Shown here: piece by piece, positions 1 to 13,300 of the stretch
Position numbering within the stretch: the stretch's first letter is position 1
How the letters are laid out: the number at the start of each line of letters is the position of its first letter
NCBI GenBank assembly: GCA_013400155.1
Contig: VXBM01000002.1
Span: 310,001 to 374,000 of the forward strand
Source of the DNA: Helopsaltes ochotensis
Lineage: Eukaryota > Chordata > Aves > Passeriformes > Locustellidae
Length of the DNA stretch: 64,000 nucleotides
Direction: 5' to 3'
Translations under genes and position numbers: made by a program
Notes under the pieces: model-generated
The model's database searches: none
Told to the model about the DNA's origin: nothing
What the model saw: only the letters and a program-made list of their open reading frames with translations

Positions 1-3000
1 AGAGTTCCATCTAGAAAATTTATCTACATAAAAGTTTAGATCAATTCATAAGTGACTTTCTACTAAAAAAAAAAAAAAAAAGAAAAAAAAAATCCTATGT
101 ATTCTAGAAAGTGCCACTCTTGAGATTTTAAGAATAGACAAGGTGGACTCCCTTCAGATCCTCCTATAGTATTCCAGGATGTATCAAGATGGCAACTAAG
201 TTTCTGTACGCATAAATTTCATACTGTTCTTTCCTTGCAAGCTCTTCAGTCTTACTGCAGAGGCTTCCAAGACAGGATTTGGCAACAAATATTCTCAGGT
301 GTCTGCTTGGATGATTCAGCCTTTCCCATCAGAATTGCAAGAACTAAACCTGTCCACTAGAATGAATTAAGATATGAGTTTTATTATACAAAAACTATAG
401 CAAGAGAATGGATATATAACCACTGTTGTTGATCTGTTTGGAATTAAACCATAGGTTAGCCAAGGATTTTATTTCTGCTATATAACCATGACAAGAGTTT
501 CAGTTAGCTATCAGAAGAAAGCTAGCACATAAGTCTTTCTTTGGCAGCATAAGATTTTTTTGCTGCAATTCCTATTTCTGAAGTTGCACACAAGATGATG
601 ATGTGCTTCTGAAAAAGTCACTACTTTTTTTTAAATAGATGTGTGAAGTGGAAACCTAGGAAAAGGTCTCACACTGAATTCACTCTGAATCCTTGGTAAT
701 ATTTTCTTCACTAAAATAATACTAATTAAACTATAAGAGGCCAAGGAAATAATGTTTAGAACAGAAAAGATCATTATCAGAACTGTCAAGATTCCACCAT
801 AACACTATCATGAATTGTGAAAAATTTAAAGAACACCATTGAACAACATGAAAATATAAAGGTTATAAGAAAGATCATGTGCTTTATTTTAGAATTAGGC
901 AGAGCATTCAGAAGGAAAATCAATTAGGCTGGTCTGCAGAACAAGTTATACCTTCTAGACTACAAAAGGAGTAAAGATAAAATCCAAGATGGAAAAACTC
1001 AAACTGTGCCCAGCTCTACATCCAGACCTAAAAGAAACAGTCCTAAGTGGCAAATATGATACCATGAACACCACTTCCATAAGATAGAAACTGTATGTTT
1101 CTGTAAGTGTATATCCCTAACAATAACAAAATGCAAACTTTGCTCAAGATTCCAAGAGGCAGAAGGGAACTGCAGCATGGCAGTAGAGGTATGGGAAAAG
1201 ACAAAGACAACAATAGCTAGGTTAACTTCAATAAATCATCCTTCAACACAAAATACTTCACAAGGACTGTTGATATTGACCTTAGATCTATTTCTAGTAG
1301 GATACTATAGCAGCCCCTTTAGCTTTATCATACAGTCCAATCAGTTATCTAGTAAGGGAAAGAAGTTTTAAGTCAGTCACCTTTATTATAGTCACAGAGA
1401 AGAAAAGAATCAGTGTCAGAAGCATTGAAATAAATACTTAAGGCTTATTATCAGATTTCTGTCACCCTGTGTTAATCACTATCCACGTGTGCAAGATTAA
1501 AATATGCTAAAATATCACAATGGCAACTTTTTGGTTTCATTTTGCTTTGAGGCAATAAATGGACAAAATACAAATCAACAAATGCATGACTGGGTTAGCC
1601 AAATCAAAAACTGTAGTAACTTCCATCAGAGATGGCATGTGGTCAAAGCTATCAGTATCCCTCAGGATCATGGTTCTTTTTAACAGGTCCCAATTTAATC
1701 TCATAACTCCCAAGTTATTACTTCACTAGAGTTATGTTGCTGCCTTGGTCCCTTGATAAAATACTTAATTGTAAAATTTCACAGGAAATGTAGTACTAAA
1801 ATGTTTTGCAAGAGAGTTACAGAGAAAAAAATTTGTACGTATTGAGTCCATTTTTCTTTACTCATTTTGCTATTACGCTTACTTTATAAACTACTAAATA
1901 TAGCTACTGAATGCTAGTCCCAGAAAAAAGAAAAGAAATACCCTTGGCAGCAGCCATGTGATGTTACCAACTTTAAGGAGAAATATTCTACTTTCTATTT
2001 TGCTTTGTCCTTAATAATCCACTTCACATAAATCATCAAGATCTGCAATTCCCCATAATAATGCCCTAAATATTATAAAAGGAAAGAAATTAAAGAAATC
2101 AATGTCTGTGACACCATTGTTTATGGTATCACTCCTGATTTCCTATTTGCTAAATATTATTTTGTGTTTGTGCTTGTATCTTATTTCCATTTTTCTATCA
2201 AATTTTCCATCAGTAAGGTTTAACTAGCAATGATTTTCCAGGCTTCCAATAACAATTTTATTTTCAAATTGCTTCCCTTGCTATACTAAAACAAATAGCT
2301 GCTATTGTCCTACAGTCTTCATTGGCCTCTTAGTCTGTGCAGCAACAAAGCAGATATTTCTTTTATTATTTGTAACTTCCAGAAACTGTTGCCTTCAAAT
2401 ATTTTTGCTCAGAGCAGAATACGTATACTATTGCATAAATGAATATCAAGTTCTAAAGGACTCCTATTACATTATATTTTAAGAAATTGCTGACTTAATA
2501 TATCAAAAAATACATATAAAAGTCCACAGGTAAATGAATATGTTTCTCTCCCCCATCCATGCCTTGTCTTATATACATAGTAAAATAATCCCTTTTCTGA
2601 TCTAGATTTTCAGTAGTATAATTTAAGAGTTCAGCAACTACTGCACAGATCTTATAAGCTGCTTTTCCCTCAAATGTTTTTACCCAGACCATTCCAATTA
2701 CTTTACTGAAATCACTAGAAATATTAGTGCACCATAAACACCTGTTTATATCCAAAATATTGAAGCTGAAAAGGTAGGAAACTTTCCAACATGAAGGGTT
2801 TCTGGAACATCAGGAAAACAATTCCCAGACACATCCAGCTTTTTTATGTGCATCGATGAAATCTTCATGTGACGTGCTGAAGCATTTCAATTGTTTTTAA
2901 ATCAGTTTTTCACAGAGCTCCGATTTTCAAACAGAACTATGACTTAAAGGTATAACGAGAGCTAGTTCCATATAAACACCATGAGCACAGTCTAGTGTGT

Positions 3001-6000
3001 ATTTTATTGTAATTAAGACCAGTGATTCAATACCTATTGCTACTGGCCAGGTATCATAGCAACCTTGTGTCACTGAATACTGCTGGAAAACTGTTCAGCA
3101 CTAGCAAGACCATGCTTCAGGAAAATCTACAATGGCACTACAGATTGTCAACATCTGTGGGGGTTGTTACTGGGAGAACAACAAAGAAACCTGCTTTAAA
3201 AAAACCTTGTGCTTAGAAAATTGACAGGGATGCTACAGTGGCACTACAAAAAGAAAAATAAAAACAAAGGAAGGAAAGAACATTTTTTGTCATTACTTGC
3301 ACAACTTATGCACCCACATCCTAACATCCATCCCTATAAACAGAGTTACAATAATGCTGCATCATCACATTGTTTATGTATAGCCACAAAGCACTATCTT
3401 CTCTTTTTAACTGAACACAAGCCTCATTCACCATCAACAGTAATCTGAAAATAAAACAGCCTCACTTTCAAAATAATATTTAAACTTTCACAAATGAACT
3501 CTAGATAGTCTTGTATAAATCTGCAAAAAAAAAAAAGGTTACTATGAACAAGAACCCAATATTGATTTTTCTGCGGTGCAGTAAAGCATCTCCATTCTAT
3601 TTGGCTGCTGTCAAAGCCACTCTTTAACAGCTGGAGTCAAATTGCACTATTTACAGCAAGAGCCCTTGTCAAGTGGACCATAAGTATTCTAACAATACAC
3701 TATTCAAATGGCACTTTGCCACACAAATTGCTGACTTGATGAATACCCTATGTCAATGACTAAGGCCAATATAAAAGTTTCATTTTTCTGAGAGGTTTTA
3801 CATTCACATATTAAGTAAAGCTTTCTTGAAGAACTATTAAGCTATATATTTTGGGTCTTTTGACATTAAAAATAATTAAAATCTGTTTAAATATATCAAG
3901 GGGATTTGACAACATTAATATGGATCTTGTGTTAACTGCATTTGTCACAGTCATCTGTTATTGGTACTCCCACTGGCACGTGCAGCACAATAAAAGAATT
4001 AAAATGGTCAAAACACCATGAAATCAAAACATTCTGCTTTTGTATCTGTGATTTACATGATGGCAAAAGTTCTGAAAGAAAGCCTTTGAAGCTAGACTAC
4101 TATGTGACGATATTTACCTTTTTTAGGATGGAGGAAAGAGATCATTATTTTGAAAACGTTCTTTCATCTTAAATAAAATATAAATGGCAAACCAATGTAA
4201 TAATGGCAAGAATAGATGCTGAATTTTACTTGCAATGTTCATGTGGATCACTCATTGTACGAAAAGATCACTCACAATTACAATACCAACAGGACAGAAT
4301 AGCTACCCACTCATTTTTCCTGTCACATAAATCTTTTGAAATTGAGTTCTTTAATATATGCTAAAATTGATGACAGGGTTTTGTGATAGAAAAGTTATTA
4401 ACAATTTAGTATGTTGTTAAATTTCTAATACCTAATTTGCCAAAGAATGAAACTGATAATGAAACACTCTATATTAAAAACCCTCTGATAATCTGAAAGT
4501 TTTGTGATAGTTTTACGTGTGTAGTAATTATATATTTAATTAATACAGCATGAAATGTTGAAGTCCAATAACCACAGTCCTCTCGATAATTACACAGGAT
4601 CTTAACTTGCAGAATATTTCAAGATGCTAAAACACAGCGATGCAAAAGAGTCAACAGAACACTTATTGAAAAACCTAAAAACAGTTTACTGCACAAAACT
4701 TAAGAAAAATACCAGACTTCATAACAAGCCTTCAATTCAGCCATAACAGCTAAAAAAAGCTGCAGAGTTCCACACTCCTTTTGTGTAGCCAGCACTGGGC
4801 TTCTGCAATAGCATTGAGGGGACTTCCATTGTTATGTTTTTCCCAGGTTCAGATACAGTAAATACATTTAGGCTCCAGCATTTCCCATACCAATCTACAG
4901 AACCCTCCCCAATGCAGATGCAAGTGGGAAGAAGCTCTGAATGTACTGGATGACATGTTTGATGAATGCAAAGTGCTTTCCCAAGTACAGAACTTAATTT
5001 ATCACAAATTTAGACAAACCTAACAGGTCCGTAGTGCCAAAAATGAACGTGAAACAAAAAAAAGATTTTGACAGAAAAAGTCTAAGAGACATCGATAGTA
5101 TTCTTAATAAGTTTGCATTTGGACAAGATAATTAATGAACAATTAACATGAAAATAGGATATTGTTTTGAGAAATCAGAGCACACAAGATGTATATCAGA
5201 TCAAAGGAAGCACTACAAATTATTACATTTCCACAGTTCCCTGTTGTGATATTTCTCCCAGTTTAAGATCATGAAAAAGCATGTTAAACTCCACACTTAA
5301 AAGTTTACAAAAAACTCTTTTCCCATATTTCATGATCAACACATTTCTTTTCCTCCCACCCTGTTAAATCCATATAATTTTTAACTTAATAGTTGTACTA
5401 AAACTACTTACCAAACAACTACCAAAACTTTTTTCTTTTGTTCCTATTTAAGAAGGCAAGAAGAAACTATTCCTTTTAACAAACTAACAGGGAGATCAGA
5501 TTCTGTGTCAATGGCCAACTAGTGCACCATCTGCCCCACAACATGCTCAGCAGGATTACGCGCTAATAAGACTTTTCAGAAAATGGGATCAAAAAGAACT
5601 TTAGAAATCAGACTAAGGTTAGTAAAAGGTCAAAGAAAAATATTAAGAGTTAAACTACAATCATTGGAAACTCAATGTTATATGTAAATTTGAAGATACA
5701 ATGAAAAAAAGACAAAAGTTCAAGAGTGAGAACTTAGATCAAGCTGTACTTTACGAGTTTTGAAGTACCTGCTACTTCATCTCCTATAATTAATAAAGCC
5801 AGAATACAGGCCAGAGGCCATTCTGAAGGCTGTTTCTATATATGACTGAGGGAAAGCATGTTTCATTCTCAATACTTGTAGTAAAATACCTCCTATGTAC
5901 ATGGACGGTTGAGGAATAGCAGATATGACTTCCCCTGTTTATTGCAGAGAACAGAATTCCCAAAACTCCTTAATTAAAAAGTGCTAATCAAGAACAAAAA

Positions 6001-7111
6001 ACATGAAAGCCCTATTCTTAAGATACACTCTTATCAAGAGTTCAGAGAATATATTACCTCCTGATTCATATATAGAGTTTAAGAAAATAGGCTTGGATTA
6101 TTTTTTTCCTACATGAAAAAGGCAATACCCATCTCATTGAATTTGAGATTGTATTAGAGACAGTTATTATTATAAGTTTTAAAATTTATTTTATTTAAAA
6201 ATATTTACTATATAATTTTTAAATATCTACAAATAACTGATAAAAGTATAGCTATCTAGTACAAGAAAATAGAGTGACTATTGCATTTTCAATCTTACTT
6301 CTCATGATTTGATGTCTCTGTACTCATTTTCTCAGTTTTAACAGCACATTAACACTACTTGAAGCATACTATTCCTTCTATTTCTTAGTCAAAACAAAAA
6401 GAAAAAGCACATTTCTCCATCAGTTTTAATTATTTGGTTTAATGATATTGGTAGAAAAGTATTTCTCGATAAAGCTAAATACAAATCTCTCCCTGGCCAA
6501 ATCTTTCCTGAAGATGCATATGTATTTGCAGGTCAGTACCTCACAAGAGCATTACCATCTTCCTCTTAACCAATAAGGTGCCAAATTTAATCACAATAAT
6601 GAAAGCATAAAGCACTTACAGTCTCTTCTGTAATGATACTAACAGAAAAAAAACACCCAATAAAAACTATCCCTGAATGACAAGAGGGATCTGTGGTCTC
6701 CTTAGAAAAGCAATAAGAGCAAGACCAAGAGCGTCAGATCATGATGTGCTTGTTCTTAAGACATACACATTTGAATGAGTGTGAGGTGTATTCAGTTGCT
6801 CTCAGGCTACTACTGACAGGTGTAGTAACAAGCTAGAGGCATGAGGAAATGGGATCTAACTACAGGTAATAAGGTATGAGAAAATCCTTTTGAGATTATC
6901 TACTAATGACCTTGCATAAAAGGCCCTCTGCCAATTTTCCTCATTTGTCTATGAAATGAAGTTGAAGGCATAAAAACTGAGCCAGCCAGAGGAAGCCTTC
7001 ATAAACTTAAAACCAAGCCACCATGTCACTTACACATCAGTGGGTGAAAGGGTAAGGAATTAGAATCACAACTAATTGCTATGGAGAAATGCTCTACTAC
7101 TCAACTCTTAC
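1..7111 (-). other. WDR72: WDR72 intron 14, incomplete at the left edge
   Basis: AT-rich intron sequence on the 3' side of exon 14. It carries an A-rich run at 65-92 and short A tracts elsewhere. I looked on the minus strand for the next WDR72 exon and did not find it, so it should lie left of the window. I see no other gene. Confidence 0.75.
65..92. repeat. A-rich simple repeat
   Basis: Seventeen A, one G, then ten A. A mononucleotide tract in the intron with no flanking retroposon sequence that I recognise. Confidence 0.85.
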
Positions 7112-7314
7112 CTTATCTGAAGATTTCTCTGTATGAGCAAGATAAGGGCCCATGCCATGCTTATATAAGCTGGAGTGCTTGTATCCAGAATTCTTGTTTT
7201 GTTTTGACTCTTGAGATACAGAAAGTAGAGCATCTGTCACTAAGTATTCTGAATCTTCAATGGCACTAAGAATTGCTCTTGCTGTTTCACCAGTTTCATG
7301 TCTTTCCAGTGTGC
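7112..7314 (-). CDS. WDR72: WDR72 exon 14, residues 587-654
   Basis: An exon separated from exon 13 by a 10.3 kb intron. It completes the split glycine and reads TLERHETGETARAILSAIED, then lower-complexity linker sequence ending TEKSSDK. The TLERHETGE block is shared with human WDR72, which secures the call; the rest of the exon is only loosely similar to it. Acceptor GTTTCTCTAG, donor GTAAGA; 203 bases in length, phase 1 to phase 0, no stop. The next exon would be expected to begin with the conserved VTDAKFCPRP block; I did not find it between 1 and 7,111. Confidence 0.88.
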
Positions 7315-10300
7315 CTAGAGAAACATAACAGAAGTTGTAACTTCATCAATGAGCTATACCATCACATCTCTATGCAAGTAGCATGGTATTAATATAATAC
7401 ACCACATGTGAGCAAACAAATTACAAAATATTTACAAGTGAGGCAAATAACTCCTCTTTTTAAAATTAAAAAGTTAGTCTACACTATTGCTATTAAAAAT
7501 AAACTTTAATCCCTAAAGAAATCACTGCATCAAATAACTTTGTTTCAGACCACAAGCAGCTCAATATTTTATACATGTGGTGTGAGATGCAGTTTTTCAA
7601 AGGGAGCCAAGGATATTCACAAAAATATCACTGGCCCTAACTGTTCAAAACAGTAAATTGTTTTCTCCTCACAAAGCTCTCCCAGAGCATCTATATCATT
7701 AACAGTGTAAACAACACATTTATGTAATATTTTAGTGCTGTCCTCTAGTGTTCTGGATTACAAATAGCAAGTGAAAGCTCAATTTGTTTCATTCCATTCC
7801 TAAAAATTGTCAGACATAAAGAAGGTCTATACATGAATATAGATGTAGTTAGTGATCAAGGATATGGATGTGATGTTTCAGAGACTATTTCATTGCCTGT
7901 GTGGCTCTCTGGAATCCAGATCCTCTAGATGTTATACCCAGTTATATTACTTTAGTAAAAGTTTCATCTAGTAATAATTGTAGTAATACTATTTAATTAT
8001 AACTAACATGAAAGACATCAAAACTGAGCTTAAATGTATTTGAAATCAACTACTATTATATACTACACATTTCCTATAGGAATTAAAAGAAATTGATGAA
8101 CTAGCATGTTTCCTATAAATATCAGAGATAAAATACATCTGAAGGGTTTTTCAAGTATTAAATATCAGCTATAACATGAAATGCTTTTCCCTTAAGTTTG
8201 AATTCTTTCTACCCTCAAGTAATAAAACATGAATTTTCCCCTTCACTGCTACAAGAAAAAAAATTGTGCAACATTGAAGTTCTATCTGTAACACCTGCTA
8301 AAAATATTGGACTGGGATTGAGGGATCTCATACAATAAGTGTGTGTGTGTATAAAATCTCTTTATCTGAAATTATTTCTTTGAAAATCATCCATTTCTGT
8401 TCACTGCATTTCACCTCTACTACTCATATGACAAAGTCTTTGAAGTCAGAGCAGAAGAGAATAGGGCACCTGATTCTTTGTCCCCTGTAAAATCAGTTCA
8501 ACACCACAGATTACCATAATATTACAATGAAAGAAATAAGAATCAGCCCCAACTGTTTTTAATGAGCCATTTTTTTAATTCCTCCCCAGGACTTACGGCC
8601 AGTGCCAGGGACCATTACAGAACAGAATGGTTACAGAAAGGAAAGTAAGTTGCCCAAAAGCTAGCCATAGTTAGACTGTCTACAAAGCTCCCAGCACTGA
8701 CACACTTCAGTATTTCAGGAACACAAAAATCATCTTTATAGATGCCTGCTTTACAGTTCATGCTGGACATAAGCAAAAATTCTTAAAAGTACTACAGCAT
8801 TTGCAAAGTGAAGAAGTTTGGAAATAATACAGTCACTCAGCTACTATTATTTTGGCTTCTTCACATATTTAAAGAACTTTTCAAGCTATCAACATGCCAC
8901 AGAACTACATGAATTATTCAGCACAAAATTCAAAGAAATTAATGTTCTCCTACTTTTAGGTGGAGGGGCCAAAGCTTTCTCTATCACCTTTTGTGGCAAG
9001 TCCACTACACAGCGAATATTTGTTTGCACGTATACACATACATATATCCAACCTTGTTTTGTGACACTTTTTTTCAGCAAAATTCGCTGAGTCCTCAAAA
9101 CTATCATAATATCCCTGTGAAATTACCAGATATTATGTTCCTTTCAAGGTAAATTACAGTAAACTTTTAATAAATCCAAGACTTTTGAGGGCATGGTACT
9201 AAATTTCAAAGACCTGTTCACACATAGTCTTTGGTATTAGACAGAACTTCCAAACTTGTCTTGGTATCTCCAGATGCATACGAGTGCCTCAGCAGCAATC
9301 ATCCCTCAGAGTCAGACCATTCTGTGGGATAATCCAGTGGACATACAATCGAACAATTTAGTTAAGGCTATCATACTACAGACTTGGGTTATTTTCCATA
9401 TTTCAGAGCTTTTCTCAGGCAACAGCTTCAGAGCCAATTTTTCAGCTTTTGGTTGAAGATAAAAATTTAGGTTGACAGAAGAAGAAACATACCAGAAGTG
9501 GTAAAAGGTACAGAAAATGTGATAGCAAAATTTAACCTTGCAAGGCAATGGCCTGAATGGAATATACAGGTATTCTCAATGTACATGAAAGCAAATTCAT
9601 GTTTTATATATTTAATGCACCTATCTTATGTTAAACAGATGACAGATATGCTTCTATATATTACAGACTTACCAGCTGCAAAGTGAGAAACCACCAACAG
9701 GTTGTTGGGTTACTGAACATTTCTGCTGCTGACAAACTCTTCTCTAAGTGCATCAGGACAATGCCATTGCAAGCATACCATTTTTTTGAGTAATTCGGAG
9801 AAGAGAAAATTAACACCTTATCAAAACTGAGAAAAGCCCTTCTGGGTTCACACTAAGCACGAAACAGGGCTTTGTTTCTCACATAGAGAAGTTAGAATTA
9901 GTTTGGGGTTTTGGGGGGGGGGGGGTTGTTTGTTTGGGTTTTTTTGGTGGTTTTTTTGTTTGGTTTTTTTTTTAAAGCACATTTATAGAGAGGAATATTG
10001 AATAGCAAATGCCCTGAACAACCAGCTTATTTTCTTACTAACAGAACATTATGACACCCTAAAATCAATTTGAAAAATTCCTTTTACATCTTTAAATCAT
10101 TTATATATCACTTATAACAGCTACCTCAAACACCTTTTAAGTAGCACCTTCCAGAAGATGTCTACTTTCTTTAAAAAAATAATTTCTTGCATATACTACC
10201 CAATCCTGTTCCCTATTGTGAATATCTGTATGTACAGGTTTGTGTGTACAGCTGGAGCTGCAATAAAATGGCACAAAGTGCATAGGAAAATGTGTGATCA

Positions 10301-13300
10301 TGAAAGTATTACAAAGTATTTATACTACATGCTTAACTCTAGTCTTCTAAAGAGCCCAAAATACTCATTTACAGAGGAAATAGCTGGCAGAGACAAAATA
10401 AAGGAAGAGACCTGTATGCTGTGATGCTTGAATACATCTGAGAAACAAATAGGGATGCATGAGGGGAAAGGATTTAGAAGCCTGTATATATGACAAAGAC
10501 TTTCTGACCACTGCAAACAGTCAAAATAACACTGGAGCAGGGTGGTTATTGTTCAGAAACTGTTATTTGTTAGGAATTTGCTGTCTCTGACTTTAAAGGA
10601 AAATAAAGAGTAAGAAAAGACAAAGCTTGTACATGGGAGTACAGAAAAGAGGACAGAAATAAAATTCACTCTCAAACCTTAAGTATTAAAATACGAATAA
10701 GCCCAAGGGATTTTGACTGAGGAGCATAAAATAACAATGGATGAACAGGAAGAGAGAGCGGTGTCTACACAGCAGCAGCACCACTGCTATCATCCCCTAC
10801 TATACATACAAAATACAGGAAGAGAAAGTCTTTATCTCTCTAAAGCTGTGACCATGGCAACCAAGTCTCAGGAACAGTCAGGAGTGGAGTATTTCACTCT
10901 CCTGGGCAGCTCTAGACCACCAGATACGACTGGCTAGAGACTGCTACAACATCTTATTCTTCCTGTGGACCAAGTACTACAAATTGTGTCTCTTGGTGTT
11001 AGTGCTGTCCACACAGTTCTCTGCGTTCTGCATACTGAAGGACGCATTTTTACTGGAGAGGTCACGCATATTTTCCTGCCTCAAGACGAGGCATTCACTG
11101 CCATCACACGACCTGTCATATCATCAGGCTCCAGTGCTTTCTGTTTGCTGTCACAGCTAAAGTATTGAAAATCCTCAATATTGCAGTGCTGCTGTGACCT
11201 AGTAACTCAGATGACTCTTACAGCATAACAGTGCTCTGTGAATGAGAAATTATTTCAGAATTGATTTTACTTAAAAACAGCATGTGGTCGAGAACAAATC
11301 CTTTTCTTTACTAGTAGTCAAAACAGAAAACTCCCCTTTCCGAACAAGTAGTATCTGTAACATTAGTTGGTTTATTCTCTGTTAAGATCATCTTTTCCAT
11401 AAATACCTATTTCACCTGAAAAAACTCATCCCAACGCACTTTCTTCTATGATGGTAGAATAAGGCATACAGAAATTTTATGTTCCTTGCTGCAAAAATGC
11501 TTGGATTTTACAATTCCACAAACTCGCTCCAAGACAATTGTCAAGCATGTTGCTTGAAAAATTTCTCCTTATTGCTAGTGCTATCACTCCAATATCAATT
11601 GGCCCAAAAACAGATGGAATAAACATTGAATTAAGAATACATATTCTAATCAAGACAAAAGTAAATGCCATCTAGCAAATAGTAATGGGATAGATTACAC
11701 AAAATCCAGTCTATTAAGATAATCTAATATTTGAAAAGGTATTTTACTTGTAAGAAGTGATTAAAAATGGAGATGCCCTGTGATGTGTCTTTGCAGACCT
11801 TCCTTACTCATTTTTGCATTTGGATGATTTGTCATGTCCAACTCAGTGTGTTATTGACATTCTTCAGAATACACACTTTCAGAAGAGCATTAGGCGTCAA
11901 TACCCCTCAGCTGAAAAAAAGCAATGAAGAACAACACAAAGGAAACTACTAAAATCTAAGTTATAATGGTGGTTTATATATGTGGATAAAAGAGCAATTC
12001 CTCAACATAGTTAGTCCTTACCTCAGGATTTCTGATGCAGGCACAAGACCCCAAAAGAAAGGATACTCCCCCGTCTTCTCCCTGACTCCATCTAAACTAT
12101 TGCAAACAGTAAAGGACAATCCTTTGAATGAATTGTTAAGACACAATAAATGTGCTCAGATGGGCTGAATGGAAGAAGTTGCCAGCTCTGAACTTGGAAG
12201 ATACACAGGTAGTTTCCATCTACTCCTTTATCACAAACTGAAAGATGAAATGAGAATCTGTCCCTTAGTGTCTGGAATGAAAACCCTACCTGGCATGCAC
12301 TCTTCTGACTGCACTGGATGACAGCAGTTTTCTATTACACTTCCTATATATATACACATATAAAATCTTATTAATAATAAGAAGGAGGATCAATTATCAA
12401 CTGGAGAGAATAGATACATACAGCTAAACTCCATACATGTTCTACCAAGTATACATAAAGTACACAAATATATGTGTGTGCATGCTTACATATGAATATA
12501 AAAAAACATTCTTGTATACTGACAAGAGTCAGGCATCCTCAGCTTCTGCAAACTGGGCAAAAGATGACACTGCCTTTTTTTTTAACCCTGAGACAGAGTT
12601 TCCCAAGCTCCACTACCCTTTATTATTCTACATCAATAAGTATTTACTGAACGATGACTCAAATTTAGAGAGCTATGAAATATTCAAGTACAAGCTACAG
12701 ACTGACCCAAGGCTTACACATATAAAATAAAAATGCAATAAAAAAAGAGGCAAAACATTACTTAACTTTTGCCTTAAGGCTGACAAATTAAAACAAACAA
12801 AAAAAAAAGCCCCAAACCCAAATGCTAAGTTCTAAAAGGCATATATATTCATTTTTAAATCTTAATTAGAGATTTGCAGATCTTTAGGCTATGCAAAATT
12901 CATTAAAAAAGAAACAAGAATGTAGTGACTGCTATGACTTCGACCCTACATCATGGCCTCCAGCAGATGAAACAACCACAGGATTTATTGGTTAGGCCAC
13001 ATTCACCCACTGAGATCTAATTCTGGCCAATGACCTGAAGAGAAAAACAGAACAATGGAAAGACAGGGAAAATGAAAAAGATATTAAAAGAAACTTGAAA
13101 TCACTAAATTTCACAAGGAAAAAAAGACCACAAAGTGTAATTATTCTTGGTTCTACAATTACCTAGGCAAAAGTCTTAGTAATGACCAAATTTACTTTGA
13201 TAGAGTTATAAGTTTCAGTAAAACGATACAACTTATTTTCTCATAGTCATCTGATGAAATCTAAGCCTTAACTTTCTTAACAGTTTAATCCCTACTTTCT

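Noticed and set aside
2495..2755. Minus-strand frame of 86 codons considered as the next WDR72 exon
   Set aside because: It lacks the expected VTDAKFCPRP block, and its weak VKT/ELL resemblance to the human sequence does not extend. The next true exon should be long and clearly conserved.
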